Positions 43,964 through 54,402 of a stretch of DNA of 64,000 nt are shown here, piece by piece. The DNA comes from Achromobacter anxifer. GTDB lineage: Bacteria > Pseudomonadota > Gammaproteobacteria > Burkholderiales > Burkholderiaceae_B. The stretch is from NCBI RefSeq assembly GCF_903652925.1, contig NZ_CAHLAR010000012.1, forward strand, positions 142,727 to 206,726, read 5' to 3'. Both the position numbers and the translations under genes were made by a program. The notes under the pieces were generated by a model. That model was not told the DNA's origin. It worked only from the letters and a program-made list of their open reading frames with translations, and ran no database searches. Every line of letters begins with the position of its first letter. Position 1 is the first letter of the stretch.

Positions 43964-44512
43964 TCAGCCGGCCTCGCCGCCGCGCCGCGACTTCATCGCC
44001 TGGCCGATGGCGGCCAGCGCATCGTCCGCGATCAGCCGCGCCGCCATGGGCAGCAGCTCGCTCTCTTCGCGCTGGATGTGCGCGGCGTAGGCATCGGTGA
44101 AATCCTGGACCTGGGCCGCGGACAGCTCGGCCTGCCGGCCCGCCGCGATCTCGCCAAGCGCCTGCCGCAAGGGCTCCCAGCGCCGCGCCAGTTGCCGGTG
44201 TTCGGCGATCAAGCCATCCACCAGCGCGTGCAGGCAGACGGCGTCGGAGCCGGCCATGGATTCGATCAAAGCCGGGAACAGGTCCTGTTCCTCGTCCTCG
44301 TGATGGTGCGCGGCGGCGGTGTCGAAGTAGCGCAGGACGCTGGCCGCGGCAGTCTGCGCCGCGCCATCGCTGCCGTGCGCGGGCAGGTGCCGGGCCAGGC
44401 GCCCCAGCGTGGCGCACTGGCGGGAAATACGGCCATGGCAGGCCGACAGCAGGGCCAGCGGATCATCGGCTCCCGGCGCCGGGGCCGGACCTCCAGGAAA
44501 GCTCACCGCCAT
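43964..44512 (-). CDS. hemerythrin-domain (HHE) protein
   Basis: 182 residues, a four-helix bundle with di-iron ligands: His in CHGRISRQCATL, HHHEDEEQDLFP (H-x3-E type), HALVDGLIAEHRQL and AAHIQREESELLPMA. It binds oxygen or acts in iron, NO or redox sensing. It lies 12 bases from the carboxypeptidase gene on the same strand, so the two may be co-transcribed, though no functional link is evident. Confidence 0.9.
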   Translation of the reverse strand: MAVSFPGGPAPAPGADDPLALLSACHGRISRQCATLGRLARHLPAHGSDGAAQTAAASVLRYFDTAAAHHHEDEEQDLFPALIESMAGSDAVCLHALVDGLIAEHRQLARRWEPLRQALGEIAAGRQAELSAAQVQDFTDAYAAHIQREESELLPMAARLIADDALAAIGQAMKSRRGGEAG

Positions 44513-44524
44513 CGCACACCTCCG

Positions 44525-45685
44525 TTATCCGGCGTGACCGCGCCACCACAAGCGGATGGAATCCCACGCGCGTCCCGCGAAGCCCGCTTCGGCCACCGGC
44601 TCCAGCGCCACCACGGGGAACTGCATGGCGGGCTTGCCATCCACCAGCACCCGCAGGGAGCCCACCGTGGATTGAGCCGCGATCGGCGCCACCAGCGGAT
44701 CCTGCGGCGTCCATACCGGTTCCACCTTGGCGCCCGCCGGCACCGTCACGTACGCGTCACGCGCGAAGCCGGCCTTCAGCGTGTCGTGCTCGCCCTTCCA
44801 GACTTCGGGCGTGGCGACCGCCTGGCCGCGCGCGTACAGCTTGATGGTATTGAACCCCTGAAAGCCCCACTCCAGCAACTCGCGGCTTTCCTGCGTGCGC
44901 AGCTTGTCGGAGGCGGTGCCCACCACCACCGTGATCAGCCGGCGCTGGTCGGCGCCGTTGGGCCGCCGCGCGCTGGCCACGATGCAGTACCCGGCCGATT
45001 CGGTATGCCCGGTCTTCAACCCGTCCACGCTGGGATCCAGCCACAGCAGGCGGTTGCGGTTCGGCTGCGTGATCTTGTTGAAGGTGAACTGCTTGGCCGA
45101 ATCGTAGGTCTTGTAAAGGTCGGGATAGTCGCGGATGAAACGCGCGGCCAGCACCGACAGGTCGCTGGCGGTGGAGTACGTGCCCGGATCCGGCAGGCCG
45201 TGAGGGCTGGCGAAATGCGTGGCGTGCAGGCCCAGCTTCGCGGCGGTGTCGTTCATCCGCGCCACGAAGGCTTCGACGCTGCCCGACACCGCCTCGGCCA
45301 GCGCGATGGCCGCGTCATTGCCGGACTGGATCATCAGGCCGCGCAGCAGGTCGTCCACCGACACCTTCGAACCGGGCTCCAGGAACATCTTCGAGCTGCC
45401 CGCCGGCACCTTCCAGGCGCGGGTCGACACCGTGACCAGCTGGTTCGCCGACAGCTCCTTCTTGCTCAAGGCCTCGAACACCACATAGGCGGTCATGATC
45501 TTGGTCAGGGACGCGGGCTCGATCCGCGTGGTCGCCTCGTGCGACGCGATCACCTGTCCGCTGGTCTCGTCCAGCAGGAGCCAGGCCTTGGCCGACAGGG
45601 CCGGCGCCGGCACCGTTTGCGCCACGGCGCCCGACATGCACGCGGCCGCGACGATCAGGCTCGCCGCCAACTTCTTCATCAACAT
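44525..45685 (-). CDS. D-alanyl-D-alanine carboxypeptidase (PBP5/6 class, DacA/DacC-like)
   Basis: 386 residues, periplasmic. A signal peptide (KKLAASLIVAAACMSGAVA) is followed by the three penicillin-binding motifs SLTK (Ser59, Lys62), SGN (121-123) and KTG (224-226). A C-terminal beta domain (about 275-360) precedes an amphipathic anchor helix (AGFAGRAWDSIRLWWRGHAG). It trims the terminal D-Ala from peptidoglycan pentapeptides. ATG 45685 or 45679 is the start. Confidence 0.95.
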   Translation of the reverse strand: MLMKKLAASLIVAAACMSGAVAQTVPAPALSAKAWLLLDETSGQVIASHEATTRIEPASLTKIMTAYVVFEALSKKELSANQLVTVSTRAWKVPAGSSKMFLEPGSKVSVDDLLRGLMIQSGNDAAIALAEAVSGSVEAFVARMNDTAAKLGLHATHFASPHGLPDPGTYSTASDLSVLAARFIRDYPDLYKTYDSAKQFTFNKITQPNRNRLLWLDPSVDGLKTGHTESAGYCIVASARRPNGADQRRLITVVVGTASDKLRTQESRELLEWGFQGFNTIKLYARGQAVATPEVWKGEHDTLKAGFARDAYVTVPAGAKVEPVWTPQDPLVAPIAAQSTVGSLRVLVDGKPAMQFPVVALEPVAEAGFAGRAWDSIRLWWRGHAG

Positions 45686-45986
45686 ATGGCTTGCTTCACT
45701 TAGGTTTTTTTCCGCGCGGGTCCCGCGCGCAGCACGCAATTGGAACATGCGCGGCGCAGTTGGTTCAGTACCGCAGACATCTGAAAAATTAGGCGATGAA
45801 TGTCACGACATCTTGCTGGAGCCCTTCTGCAAGGCACTTTCTGTGTCGAAAACAACAAACAAGGGCCAAAAACCCGCTGGAAAACCGCATTAAACGTCAC
45901 TCTTCCGCTATCATCGGCCGCGTAGCGTTAAACGCCGATACCCGGCGCGCGCGCTGCCCCATGTCCTCAACATACGGATTTTGACC

Positions 45987-46457
45987 ATGGCCACGAAAGC
46001 AAAAGCTCCTGCCAAGAAAGTCACCAAGCCCGCCGCCAAGGCGCCCGCAAAGAAGGCAACTGCCGCTAAAACCGCTGTGAAGCCCGCTGCCAAGCCGGCC
46101 GTCAAGAAGGCCGTCGCCGCCAAGAAGGTCGCTGCCGCCCCCAAGGCTATCAAGGCTGCTCTGAACAAGACCCAGCTCATCGCCTACATCGTTGAGCAAT
46201 CCGGCGTCGAAGCCAAGTCGGTCAAGGCCGTCCTGGCCAGCCTGGAAACCTCGGTGCTGAGCTCCGTGGACAAGAAGGGCGCTGGCGAATTCACGCTGCC
46301 CGGCCTGTTCAAGGTCGCCGTGCAGAAGGTTCCCGCCAAGGCCAAGCGCTTCGGCAAGGATCCGTTCACGGGTGAAGAGCGCTGGTTCCCGGCCAAGCCG
46401 GCTTCGGTCAAGGTGAAGGTCCGCCCGCTCAAGAAGCTGAAGGACGCCGCGCAGTAA
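45987..46457 (+). CDS. HU-family DNA-binding protein with histone H1-like N-terminal tail
   Basis: 156 residues. Residues 1-58 are almost only Lys, Ala, Pro and Val (repeats such as AKKVTKPAAKAPAKKA), like the C-terminal tail of histone H1. Residues 60-156 form an HU/IHF-like domain (LNKTQLIAYIVEQSGVEAKSVKAVLASLETSVLSSV; GEFTLPGLFKVAVQKVPAKAKR; NP-arm variant DPFTGEERWFPAKPASVKVKVRPLKKLKDA). Proteins with this layout occur in Bordetella and relatives as nucleoid proteins. ATG 45987 is chosen; a strong terminator follows. Confidence 0.92.
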   Translation: MATKAKAPAKKVTKPAAKAPAKKATAAKTAVKPAAKPAVKKAVAAKKVAAAPKAIKAALNKTQLIAYIVEQSGVEAKSVKAVLASLETSVLSSVDKKGAGEFTLPGLFKVAVQKVPAKAKRFGKDPFTGEERWFPAKPASVKVKVRPLKKLKDAAQ

Positions 46458-46483
46458 TTCCGCGCGTATCTCCGGTCAAGCCG

Positions 46484-46520
46484 GAAGGGCCCGCCTCGCA
46501 AGAGGCGGGCCCTTCTTTTT
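46484..46520 (+). terminator. rho-independent terminator of the HU-like gene
   Basis: A perfect 14-bp stem GAAGGGCCCGCCTC/GAGGCGGGCCCTTC, loop GCAA, then TTTTT; one of the strongest hairpins in the window. Confidence 0.95.
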
Positions 46521-46553
46521 TGCCGCCGCCCTTTTGCGCGGCTCGTGAAGCGC

Positions 46554-46582
46554 TTGCCCGAATTTATCTTCATGTTAAGATA
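46554..46582 (+). promoter_or_regulatory. promoter and MarR-type operator
   Basis: TTGCCC at 46554-46559, a 16-base spacer and TAAGAT at 46576-46581 form a plausible sigma-70 promoter. An 18-bp palindrome TATCTT-N6-AAGATA (46565-46582) covers the spacer and the -10 and resembles known MarR-family operators (TATCTTG type). It lies 30 bases before the MarR ATG, so autorepression is likely. Confidence 0.65.
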
Positions 46583-46611
46583 CTTCACATCAAAATAAAT
46601 ATCGTCTTCCC

Positions 46612-47124
46612 ATGAATGACCTCGTCGATCTGGTGATCTCGCAATGGACCCGGGAATGTCCCAGCCAGGACTTCGCCCCCATGTCCGTCGTCACGCGCGT
46701 GTTCCGCCTGAACGCGCTGGCCGCCCGCAACGTGAACCGCAGCTTTCGCCGCTACGACCTGCACCAGGGCGAGTTCGACGTGCTGGCCACGCTATACCGC
46801 AGCGGCGCGCCCTATGCGCTGAATCCGCAGAAACTGGTCGAGGCCCTGCTCCTGACCTCCGGCGCGATGACCAACCGCCTCGACCGCCTGGAGCAGGCCG
46901 GCCTGCTCACGCGCAGCCCCAACCCTGAGGACCGGCGCGGCGTCATCGTGTCGCTCACCGCCGAGGGCCTGCGCGTCATCAAGCTGGTGCTGAAGGATTA
47001 CCTGAAGGACCTGACCGAGCTGCTGGAGCCACTATCCGCCGCGGAACGCAAGCAGCTGGCGGGCCTGCTCAAGAAGCTGCTGATCAAGCAGGACCAGGAA
47101 ACGCCGGGCGGCATCGACGCCTGA
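46612..47124 (+). CDS. MarR family transcriptional regulator
   Basis: 170 residues. Winged helix at about 55-120 (YALNPQKLVEALLLTSGAMTNRLDRLEQAGLLTRSPNPEDRRGVIVSLTAEG, with the DRRG wing), flanked by dimerisation helices. It probably represses itself and the MFS gene 43 bases downstream, releasing on binding a small aromatic ligand (family knowledge). Confidence 0.94.
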   Translation: MNDLVDLVISQWTRECPSQDFAPMSVVTRVFRLNALAARNVNRSFRRYDLHQGEFDVLATLYRSGAPYALNPQKLVEALLLTSGAMTNRLDRLEQAGLLTRSPNPEDRRGVIVSLTAEGLRVIKLVLKDYLKDLTELLEPLSAAERKQLAGLLKKLLIKQDQETPGGIDA

Positions 47125-47167
47125 ACCCGCCGCCCCTTCCCCGCAGCTCCCCTATCGATTCAAAGCC

Positions 47168-48388
47168 ATGACTTCCGCTTCCCAGTCCTCCCAGACCCCA
47201 GCCCTGACCGCGCCCATTCTCCTGCTGATGTCGGTCGCCACGGGCCTCGCCGTCGCCAGCAACTATTACGCGCAGCCCCTGCTGCATACGATCAGCGAGC
47301 AATTCTCGCTGTCCAGCGCCACGGCGGGCAGCATCGTCACCACCGCGCAGCTGAGCTATGCGGTGGGCCTGATGCTGCTGGTGCCCCTGGGCGACATGTT
47401 CGAGCGGCGCAGCCTGATCGTGCTGATGAACCTGCTGTCCTCGGGCGGCCTGCTGATTTCCGCGTTCGCCCCCAATATCGGCGTGCTGATCCTGGGCACG
47501 GCGCTGACGGGCATGCTGTCCGTGGTGGCCCAGATCCTGGTGCCTTTCGCCGCCACGCTCGCCGCGCCGCACGAGCGGGGCAAGGCCGTGGGCACCGTCA
47601 TGAGCGGACTGCTGCTGGGCATCCTGCTGGCCCGCACCGTCGCCGGCGCGCTGGCCGACCTGGGCAGCTGGCGCACCGTGTACTGGGTGGCCGCCATCCT
47701 GATGCTGATCATGTCAGCGGCCCTGTGGCGCCTGCTGCCGCGCCACCAGAGTCCGGCCGGGCTGAGCTACCCGCGCCTGTTGGGCTCCATCCTGCGCATG
47801 TTCGTCGAGGAGCCGCTGTTCCGCGCCCGTTCGCTGCTGGGCGGCCTGCTGTTCGCAGCCTTCAGCATGCTGTGGACGCCCCTGACCTTCCTGCTGGCCA
47901 GCCCGCCCTATCAATACAGCAACACCACCATCGGCCTGTTCGGCCTGGCGGGCGCCGCCGGCGCCTACGCCGCCAACCGCTTCGGCCGCATGGCCGACCG
48001 CGGCCTGGGCAACCTGGCCACCCGCGTCGGACTGCTGTTGCTGCTGGGTTCCTGGGGGCTGATCGCGTTCGGCGAGGTGTCGGTGCTGGCCCTGCTGGCC
48101 GGCATCCTGGTGCAGGACCTGGCGATCCAGGGCGTGCACGTCACCAACAGCAGCGCCCTCTACCGGCTGCGCCCCGAAGCGCGCAGCCGGCTGACCGCCG
48201 GCTATATGACAAGCTACTTCATCGGCGGAGCTAGCGGTTCGCTGGTATCGTCCTGGCTGTACGCCCATTTTGGCTGGCCCGGCGTGGTCACCGCGGGCGC
48301 CGTCCTCGGGGTGGTGACGCTGGCTTATGGCGCCCTGGCGCCCAGTGCGCGCATCCCGGAAACGGCTCCGTCCCCTGCCCGCGCCTAG
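47168..48388 (+). CDS. MFS transporter (DHA1-type)
   Basis: 406 residues, 12 predicted helices. Opening phrase LLMSVATGLAVASNYYAQPLLHTISEQFSLSSATAGSIVT and motif A-like LLVPLGDMFERRSLI are typical of the sugar/drug exporter subgroup near YgaY/NepI. It is co-transcribed with the MarR gene and is probably its regulated exporter. Confidence 0.92.
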   Translation: MTSASQSSQTPALTAPILLLMSVATGLAVASNYYAQPLLHTISEQFSLSSATAGSIVTTAQLSYAVGLMLLVPLGDMFERRSLIVLMNLLSSGGLLISAFAPNIGVLILGTALTGMLSVVAQILVPFAATLAAPHERGKAVGTVMSGLLLGILLARTVAGALADLGSWRTVYWVAAILMLIMSAALWRLLPRHQSPAGLSYPRLLGSILRMFVEEPLFRARSLLGGLLFAAFSMLWTPLTFLLASPPYQYSNTTIGLFGLAGAAGAYAANRFGRMADRGLGNLATRVGLLLLLGSWGLIAFGEVSVLALLAGILVQDLAIQGVHVTNSSALYRLRPEARSRLTAGYMTSYFIGGASGSLVSSWLYAHFGWPGVVTAGAVLGVVTLAYGALAPSARIPETAPSPARA

Positions 48389-48395
48389 CACCTCC

Positions 48396-48401
48396 TATAA
48401 T
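48396..48401 (+). promoter_or_regulatory. candidate -10 element of leuS
   Basis: A perfect TATAAT, 72 bases before the leuS ATG, directly after the MFS stop. No convincing -35 is seen at the usual distance. Confidence 0.35.
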
Positions 48402-48472
48402 CAGGGGTTTTGACCGCCTCCGCGCCCGCGCGGCGAGGCGGCTCACCCTTTTTTGCCACCGTGCACGAGCCC

Positions 48473-51130
48473 ATGCAGGAACGTTACCTCCCCAATACCG
48501 TCGAAGCAGCCGCCCACCAAGACTGGCAGGCCCGCGACGTCTACCTGGTCCATGAACACGCGAAGAACGCCGACGGCTCCGAAAAGCCGAAGTTCTACGC
48601 CTGCTCGATGCTGCCCTACCCCAGCGGCAAGCTGCACATGGGCCACGTGCGCAACTACACCATCAACGACATGATGGCCCGCCAGCTGCGCATGCGCGGC
48701 TACAACGTCCTGATGCCCATGGGCTGGGACGCCTTCGGCATGCCGGCGGAAAACGCCGCCATCAAGTCCAAGGTGCCGCCGGCGAAGTGGACGTACGACA
48801 ACATCGCCTACATGAAGAAGCAGATGAAGGCGATGGGTCTGGCGATCGACTGGTCGCGCGAGATGTGCGCCTGCGATCCCCAGTATTACAAATGGAACCA
48901 GTGGCTGTTCCTCAAGATGCTGGAAAAGGGCGTGGCCTACCGCAAGACCCAGGTCGTGAACTGGGATCCGGTGGACCAGACCGTGCTGGCCAATGAACAG
49001 GTCATCGACGGCCGCGGCTGGCGTTCTGGCGCGCTGGTCGAAAAGCGCGAGATTCCCGGCTACTACCTGCGCATCACCGATTACGCCGACGAACTGCTGG
49101 GCGCGGTCCAGAACGACCTGCCCGGCTGGCCCGAGCGCGTGCGCCTGATGCAGGAAAACTGGATCGGCAAGTCCGAGGGCCTGCGCTTCGCCTTCCCGCA
49201 CAAGATCGCCGGCCAGGACGGCCAGCTGATCCAGGACGGCAAGCTGTACGTCTTCACCACCCGCGCCGACACCATCATGGGCGTGACCTTCTGCGCCGTG
49301 GCGCCGGAGCACCCCCTGGCCACGCAGGCCGCCTTGTCCAACCCGCAGCTGGCCGCGTTCATCGAGCAATGCAAGCTGGGCGGCACGACCGAGGCCGAAA
49401 TGGCCACGCGCGAAAAGGAAGGCATGCCCACCGGCCTGTACGTCACGCACCCGGTCACGGGCGCCGAGGTCGAGGTCTGGGTCGGCAACTACGTGCTCAT
49501 GAGCTACGGCGACGGCGCCGTCATGGGCGTGCCGGCGCATGACGAACGCGATTTCGCCTTCGCCCGCAAGTACGACCTGCCCATCGTCCAGGTCGTGGAC
49601 GTGGCCGGCAAGGAATACTCCACCAGCGCCTGGCAGGAGTGGTACGGCGACAAGCAGGCCGGCCGCACGGTCAACTCGGGCAAGTACGACGGCCTCTCGC
49701 ACAAGGAAGCCGTCGACGCCATCGCCGCCGATCTCGGCGCCCAGGGCCTGGGCGAAAAGCAAACTACCTGGCGCCTGCGCGACTGGGGCATCTCGCGCCA
49801 GCGCTACTGGGGCACCCCCATCCCCATCATCCACTGCGCGGATTGCGGCCCGGTTCCCGTGCCGGAAAAAGACCTGCCGGTGGTGCTGCCCGACGACCTG
49901 ATCCCCGACGGCAGCGGCAACCCGCTGGCCAAGAACGAGGCCTTCCTGTCCTGCTCCTGCCCCAAGTGCGGCAAGCCGGCGCGCCGTGAAACGGACACCA
50001 TGGACACCTTCGTGGACTCGTCCTGGTATTTCATGCGCTATACCTCGCCGGGCAACGACAACGCCATGGTCGACGCGCGCAACGACTACTGGATGCCGAT
50101 GGACCAGTACATCGGCGGCATCGAGCACGCGGTGCTCCACTTGCTGTACGCCCGCTTCTGGACCAAGGTCATGCGCGACATGGGCCTGCTCAACTTCGAC
50201 GAGCCCTTCACCAAGCTGCTGTGCCAGGGCATGGTGCTGAACCATATCTATTCGCGCAAGACGCCCCAGGGCGGCATCGAGTACTTCTGGCCCGAGGACG
50301 TCGAGAACGTCTATGACGAGCGCGGCGCCATCACCGGCGCCAAGCTGAAGTCGGACGGCTCCGCCATCACCTATGGCGGCGTGGGCACCATGTCCAAGTC
50401 CAAGAACAACGGCGTCGACCCGCAATCGCTGATCGACACCCTGGGCGCCGACACGGCCCGCCTGTTCGTCATGTTCGCCAGCCCGCCGGAACAGACCCTG
50501 GAATGGTCCGACTCCGGCGTCGAAGGCTCCAACCGCTTCCTGCGCCGCCTCTGGTCCATCAGCTACGGCCAGCGCGAAGCAGTGGCCCGCGGCCTGGCCC
50601 ATGGCGCCGACTGGGCGCAGGCGCCCGCTCCGGTCAAGGACCTGCGCCGCGAAGTCTACGGCCTGCTCAAGCAAGCCGACTACGACTACCAGCGCATCCA
50701 GTACAACACCGTCGTGTCCGCGTGCATGAAGATGCTCAACGCCATCGACGACGCCAAGCTGCCCGAGGGCGCGGCCGCCGACGCCGCCTACGCCGAAACG
50801 CTGGGCGTGCTGCTGCGCGTGCTGTACCCCGTGGTGCCGCACATCACCTGGCACCTGTGGCGCGACCTGGGCTACGCCCACGAGCTGGGCGACCTGCTCG
50901 ACGCGCCCTGGCCGCACGTGGACGAGGCGGCGCTGGTCGCCGACGAGATCGAGCTGATGCTCCAGGTCAACGGCAAGCTGCGCGGCTCGATCCGCGTGGC
51001 CGCCAAGGCCGCCAAGGAAGACATCGAGAAGCTCGCGGCATCCCAGGAGGAGGTCGCCCGCTTCCTGGAAGGCCGTCCGCCCAAGCGCGTCATCGTGGTT
51101 CCGGGCAAACTGGTCAACGTCGTAGGCTGA
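48473..51130 (+). CDS. leuS: leucyl-tRNA synthetase
   Basis: 885 residues from ATG 48473 ([18 protein letters not shown], the usual N-terminus). Class I motifs HMGH (55-58) and MSKSK (about 640) are intact, with the zinc insert ([35 protein letters not shown]) and the editing domain (about 225-420). It charges tRNA-Leu. It is followed by lptE and holA with overlaps, the conserved beta/gammaproteobacterial order. Confidence 0.98.
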   Translation: MQERYLPNTVEAAAHQDWQARDVYLVHEHAKNADGSEKPKFYACSMLPYPSGKLHMGHVRNYTINDMMARQLRMRGYNVLMPMGWDAFGMPAENAAIKSKVPPAKWTYDNIAYMKKQMKAMGLAIDWSREMCACDPQYYKWNQWLFLKMLEKGVAYRKTQVVNWDPVDQTVLANEQVIDGRGWRSGALVEKREIPGYYLRITDYADELLGAVQNDLPGWPERVRLMQENWIGKSEGLRFAFPHKIAGQDGQLIQDGKLYVFTTRADTIMGVTFCAVAPEHPLATQAALSNPQLAAFIEQCKLGGTTEAEMATREKEGMPTGLYVTHPVTGAEVEVWVGNYVLMSYGDGAVMGVPAHDERDFAFARKYDLPIVQVVDVAGKEYSTSAWQEWYGDKQAGRTVNSGKYDGLSHKEAVDAIAADLGAQGLGEKQTTWRLRDWGISRQRYWGTPIPIIHCADCGPVPVPEKDLPVVLPDDLIPDGSGNPLAKNEAFLSCSCPKCGKPARRETDTMDTFVDSSWYFMRYTSPGNDNAMVDARNDYWMPMDQYIGGIEHAVLHLLYARFWTKVMRDMGLLNFDEPFTKLLCQGMVLNHIYSRKTPQGGIEYFWPEDVENVYDERGAITGAKLKSDGSAITYGGVGTMSKSKNNGVDPQSLIDTLGADTARLFVMFASPPEQTLEWSDSGVEGSNRFLRRLWSISYGQREAVARGLAHGADWAQAPAPVKDLRREVYGLLKQADYDYQRIQYNTVVSACMKMLNAIDDAKLPEGAAADAAYAETLGVLLRVLYPVVPHITWHLWRDLGYAHELGDLLDAPWPHVDEAALVADEIELMLQVNGKLRGSIRVAAKAAKEDIEKLAASQEEVARFLEGRPPKRVIVVPGKLVNVVG

Positions 51131-51141
51131 TGAGGTCAAGC

Positions 51142-51804
51142 ATGCACTTCGCCGGGCAACAAACGCACTCTTCCCGCCTCTCCTGGCTGCAGCGCGGCGC
51201 CTGCCTGGCGCTGGTCATGCTGCTCTCTGCCTGCGGTTTCGCTTTGCGGGGAGTCACGCCGATGCCGTTCAACACGCTGTATGTCGGCATCCCTGACACG
51301 ACCCAGTTCGGCGCCGACGTGCGGCGCTCGCTGCGGGCGGCCTCGCCCGACACCAAACTCGTGAGCGACCCCAAGGAAGCCCAGGCCATCCTGCAGCAAG
51401 TCAACGAGGTCCGCACCCTGCGCGAGGTATCGCTGAACGCCCAGGGCCGCGTCGAGGAATACGAACTCGGCATCAACTACACGTTCCGCCTCATCGACGC
51501 CAAGGGCCGCGCGCTGATCCCGGACACGACGCTGTCGATCTACCGCGAAATGCCGTACGACGACCAGGTCGTGCAGGCCAAGCAGGGCCAAATCGAGACG
51601 CTGTACAAGACGATGCAACGCGACCTCGTGTCCCGCCTGCTGCGCCGCATGACCGCGCCGGAAGTGCGCCACGCGTTCGAGAACGCCGAACAGCGTGCCG
51701 AGGATGGCGACACGCCGCTATACGATCCGACCATGCCGGACCAGAAGCGCACGCCCGCGCCGTGGCAGACGCCGTCCACCACCGACCCGGCCCTCCTGCG
51801 CTAA
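51142..51804 (+). CDS. lptE: LPS-assembly lipoprotein LptE
   Basis: 220 residues from ATG 51142, which has GAGGT 5 bases upstream; the ATG at 51130, which overlaps the leuS stop, is the alternative (224 residues). Lipobox LLSAC after a hydrophobic segment; the mature part starts CGFALRG, the LptE signature. It plugs LptD in the outer membrane for LPS export. Its stop abuts the holA ATG. Confidence 0.93.
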   Translation: MHFAGQQTHSSRLSWLQRGACLALVMLLSACGFALRGVTPMPFNTLYVGIPDTTQFGADVRRSLRAASPDTKLVSDPKEAQAILQQVNEVRTLREVSLNAQGRVEEYELGINYTFRLIDAKGRALIPDTTLSIYREMPYDDQVVQAKQGQIETLYKTMQRDLVSRLLRRMTAPEVRHAFENAEQRAEDGDTPLYDPTMPDQKRTPAPWQTPSTTDPALLR

Positions 51805-52860
51805 ATGGCACAGCCCCTGGACGCGGATCGCCTGGCCGAGCACTTGCAGCGGCCGGGCAACCGCCTGGCGCCGCTGTACACGGTGTCCGGCGACGAGCCC
51901 CTGCTCGTGACCGAGGCCGTGGACGCCCTGCGCGCCGCGGCCCGCAATGCCGGCTACACCGACCGCCTGTCCATGGTGATGGACGCGCGCAGCGACTGGA
52001 GTTCGGTCATCGCCGCGACCCAGAGCGTGTCGCTGTTCGGCGACCGCCGCATTCTTGAACTCAAGATCCCGACCGGCAAGCCTGGCAAGTCCGGCGCCGA
52101 CACCTTGGCCAAGCTGGCCGAACAGGCCGAAAAGCAGGCCGATCCGGACACGCTTATCCTGATCGCCCTGCCGCGCCTGGACAAGGCCACGCGCGAAAGC
52201 CGCTGGGTGCAGGCGCTGACGCGCGGCGGCATGATGGTCGATATCGCCAATATCGAGCGCGGCCGCCTGCCCGCCTGGGTCGGCATGCGCCTGGCGCGCC
52301 AGAACCAGCGCGCCGACAACGCCACGCTGCAATGGATGGCCGACAAGGTGGAAGGCAATCTGCTGGCCGCCCACCAGGAGATCCAGAAGCTGGGCCTGCT
52401 CTACCCCGAAGGCCAGCTGGCCGCGGAAGACGTGGAACGCGCGGTGCTGAACGTGGCCCGCTACGACGTCTTCGGCTTGCGCGACGCCATGCTGGCCGGC
52501 GACACCGGCCGCACCATCCGCATGATCGACGGCCTGCGCGCCGAAGGCGAAGCCCTGCCGCTGGTGCTGTGGGCGGTCGGCGAGGAAATCCGCCTGCTGG
52601 CCCGCGTGGCCGAGGCGCGCGCGCTGGGCCAGGACGTCAACGGCCTGATGCGCCGCCTGCGCATTTTCGGCGCGCACGAACGGCTGGCGCTGCAAGCGTT
52701 GGGCAGGGTGCAGCCGGGCGTCTGGCCCGCCGCCGTGCAGCACGCGCACGAAGTTGACCGGCTGATCAAGGGCCTGTCCGTGCCCGGCCGCCTGTCGGAT
52801 CCCTGGGAAGAAATGACCCGGCTCGCGCTGCGCGTCGCCGCCGCCGGCGGACGACCGTGA
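51805..52860 (+). CDS. holA: DNA polymerase III subunit delta
   Basis: 351 residues, full length. N-terminal AAA-like fold ([22 protein letters not shown]) and C-terminal helical domain ([34 protein letters not shown]). It opens the beta clamp in the clamp loader. It directly follows lptE. Confidence 0.95.
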   Translation: MAQPLDADRLAEHLQRPGNRLAPLYTVSGDEPLLVTEAVDALRAAARNAGYTDRLSMVMDARSDWSSVIAATQSVSLFGDRRILELKIPTGKPGKSGADTLAKLAEQAEKQADPDTLILIALPRLDKATRESRWVQALTRGGMMVDIANIERGRLPAWVGMRLARQNQRADNATLQWMADKVEGNLLAAHQEIQKLGLLYPEGQLAAEDVERAVLNVARYDVFGLRDAMLAGDTGRTIRMIDGLRAEGEALPLVLWAVGEEIRLLARVAEARALGQDVNGLMRRLRIFGAHERLALQALGRVQPGVWPAAVQHAHEVDRLIKGLSVPGRLSDPWEEMTRLALRVAAAGGRP

Positions 52861-52972
52861 AGGCGGCATAGCCGCCACCTTCGTCTCCTCTCCAGCCATC
52901 CGGCTGGGTTCGCCCGGCCTTGCGGCCGGATATACACTGAATCTCCAGGCGGCGCCCGCGCCGCCCCAATCC

Positions 52973-54253
52973 ATGACCGACGCTGCCATGTCCACGTCCT
53001 CCATCGAACAAGCCATGCTCACCCTGGGTGAAAACGCCCGCCGCGCCTCGCGCGCCATGATGCGCGCCAATGGCGCCGCCAAGAACCAGGCGCTGCTGGC
53101 CATGGCCGACGCCCTGGCCGCCAGCCATGACGAGCTCAAGGCCGCCAACGAAAAAGACCTGGCGGCGGCGCGCAGCAATGGCCTGGAACCGGCCCTGCTG
53201 GACCGCCTGACCCTGTCGGACAAGACGCTGGCGCACATGGCCGAAGGCCTGCGCCAGATCGCGGCGCTGCCGGATCCCATCGGCAGCATCACCGCCACCA
53301 GCGTGCGCCCCAACGGCATGCGCGTGGCGCAGATGCGCGTGCCGCTGGGCGTGATCGGCATCATCTACGAATCCCGCCCCAACGTGACCATAGACGCGGC
53401 CGCGCTATGCCTGAAGTCCGGCAACGCCGCCATCCTGCGCGGCGGCAGCGAAGCCCTGCACTCCAACATCGCGCTGGGCCGCATCGTGCAGACCGGCCTG
53501 GCCGCCGCCGGCCTGCCGCAGGATGCGGTGCAGGTCGTCGCCACGGCCGACCGCGCCGCGGTCGGCAAGCTCATCACCATGACCGAGCACATCGACGTCA
53601 TCGTGCCGCGCGGCGGCAAGGGCCTGATCGCCCGCCTGGCACAGGAAGCGCGCGTGCCGCTCATCAAGCACCTGGACGGCAACTGCCACGTCTACATCGA
53701 CGCGGCCGCGGACCCGGACAAGGCGCACGCCATCGCCTTCAACGCCAAGACCTACCGCTACGGCATCTGCGGCGCCATGGAAACCCTGCTGGTCGACGCC
53801 GTGGCCGCGGTTTCCATCCTGCCCAGCCTGGCCGCGGCCCTCACCGAGCACGGCGTGGAACTGCGCGGCTGCCCGCGCACGCTGGCCCTGCTGCCGCACG
53901 CCAAGCCGGCCACCGAGGAAGACTGGGCCACGGAGTACCTGGGCCCGATCCTGGCGATCCGCATCGTCGACACCCTAGACGACGCCATCGAGCACATTGC
54001 GCGCTGGGGCTCCGGCCATACCGACGCGATCGTCACCGAGGACCTGTCCGCCGCCCAGCGCTTCCAGCGCGAGGTCGACTCCAGCTCGGTCTACGTCAAC
54101 CTGCCCACCTGCTTTGCCGACGGCTTCGAGTACGGCCTGGGCGCCGAGATCGGCATTTCCACCAACCGCCTGCACGCGCGCGGCCCGGTCGGCCTGGAAG
54201 GCCTGACCACGCTTAAGTGGGTGCTGAGCGGCGAAGGCCAGGTGCGCGGCTGA
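52973..54253 (+). CDS. proA: gamma-glutamyl phosphate reductase (glutamate-5-semialdehyde dehydrogenase)
   Basis: 426 residues (ATG 52988 would give 421). Aldehyde dehydrogenase superfamily. Signatures: [49 protein letters not shown], and the catalytic Cys in [12 protein letters not shown] (about residue 238). It converts gamma-glutamyl phosphate to the semialdehyde in proline synthesis. proB is not adjacent. Confidence 0.97.
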   Translation: MTDAAMSTSSIEQAMLTLGENARRASRAMMRANGAAKNQALLAMADALAASHDELKAANEKDLAAARSNGLEPALLDRLTLSDKTLAHMAEGLRQIAALPDPIGSITATSVRPNGMRVAQMRVPLGVIGIIYESRPNVTIDAAALCLKSGNAAILRGGSEALHSNIALGRIVQTGLAAAGLPQDAVQVVATADRAAVGKLITMTEHIDVIVPRGGKGLIARLAQEARVPLIKHLDGNCHVYIDAAADPDKAHAIAFNAKTYRYGICGAMETLLVDAVAAVSILPSLAAALTEHGVELRGCPRTLALLPHAKPATEEDWATEYLGPILAIRIVDTLDDAIEHIARWGSGHTDAIVTEDLSAAQRFQREVDSSSVYVNLPTCFADGFEYGLGAEIGISTNRLHARGPVGLEGLTTLKWVLSGEGQVRG

Positions 54254-54402
54254 CCGCTAGAATGCCGTGGCCGCCACGGCGCAAAGGCTGACGCAGCCCT
54301 GAACACGGGGCTGCGGCAAGCCTTCTACAATACGGTCAGCAACTTCCTGCAGGCTTTCTTTTCATCCGAACGCGGCGCTGCCGCTGCTTCCTGAGATCCC
54401 CC

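Noticed and set aside
48443-51139. Minus-strand frame of 898 codons opposite leuS
   Set aside because: It mirrors a certain gene over its full length; long antisense frames are expected in GC-rich coding DNA, and its product is Val/Gly/His/Gln-rich without any motif.
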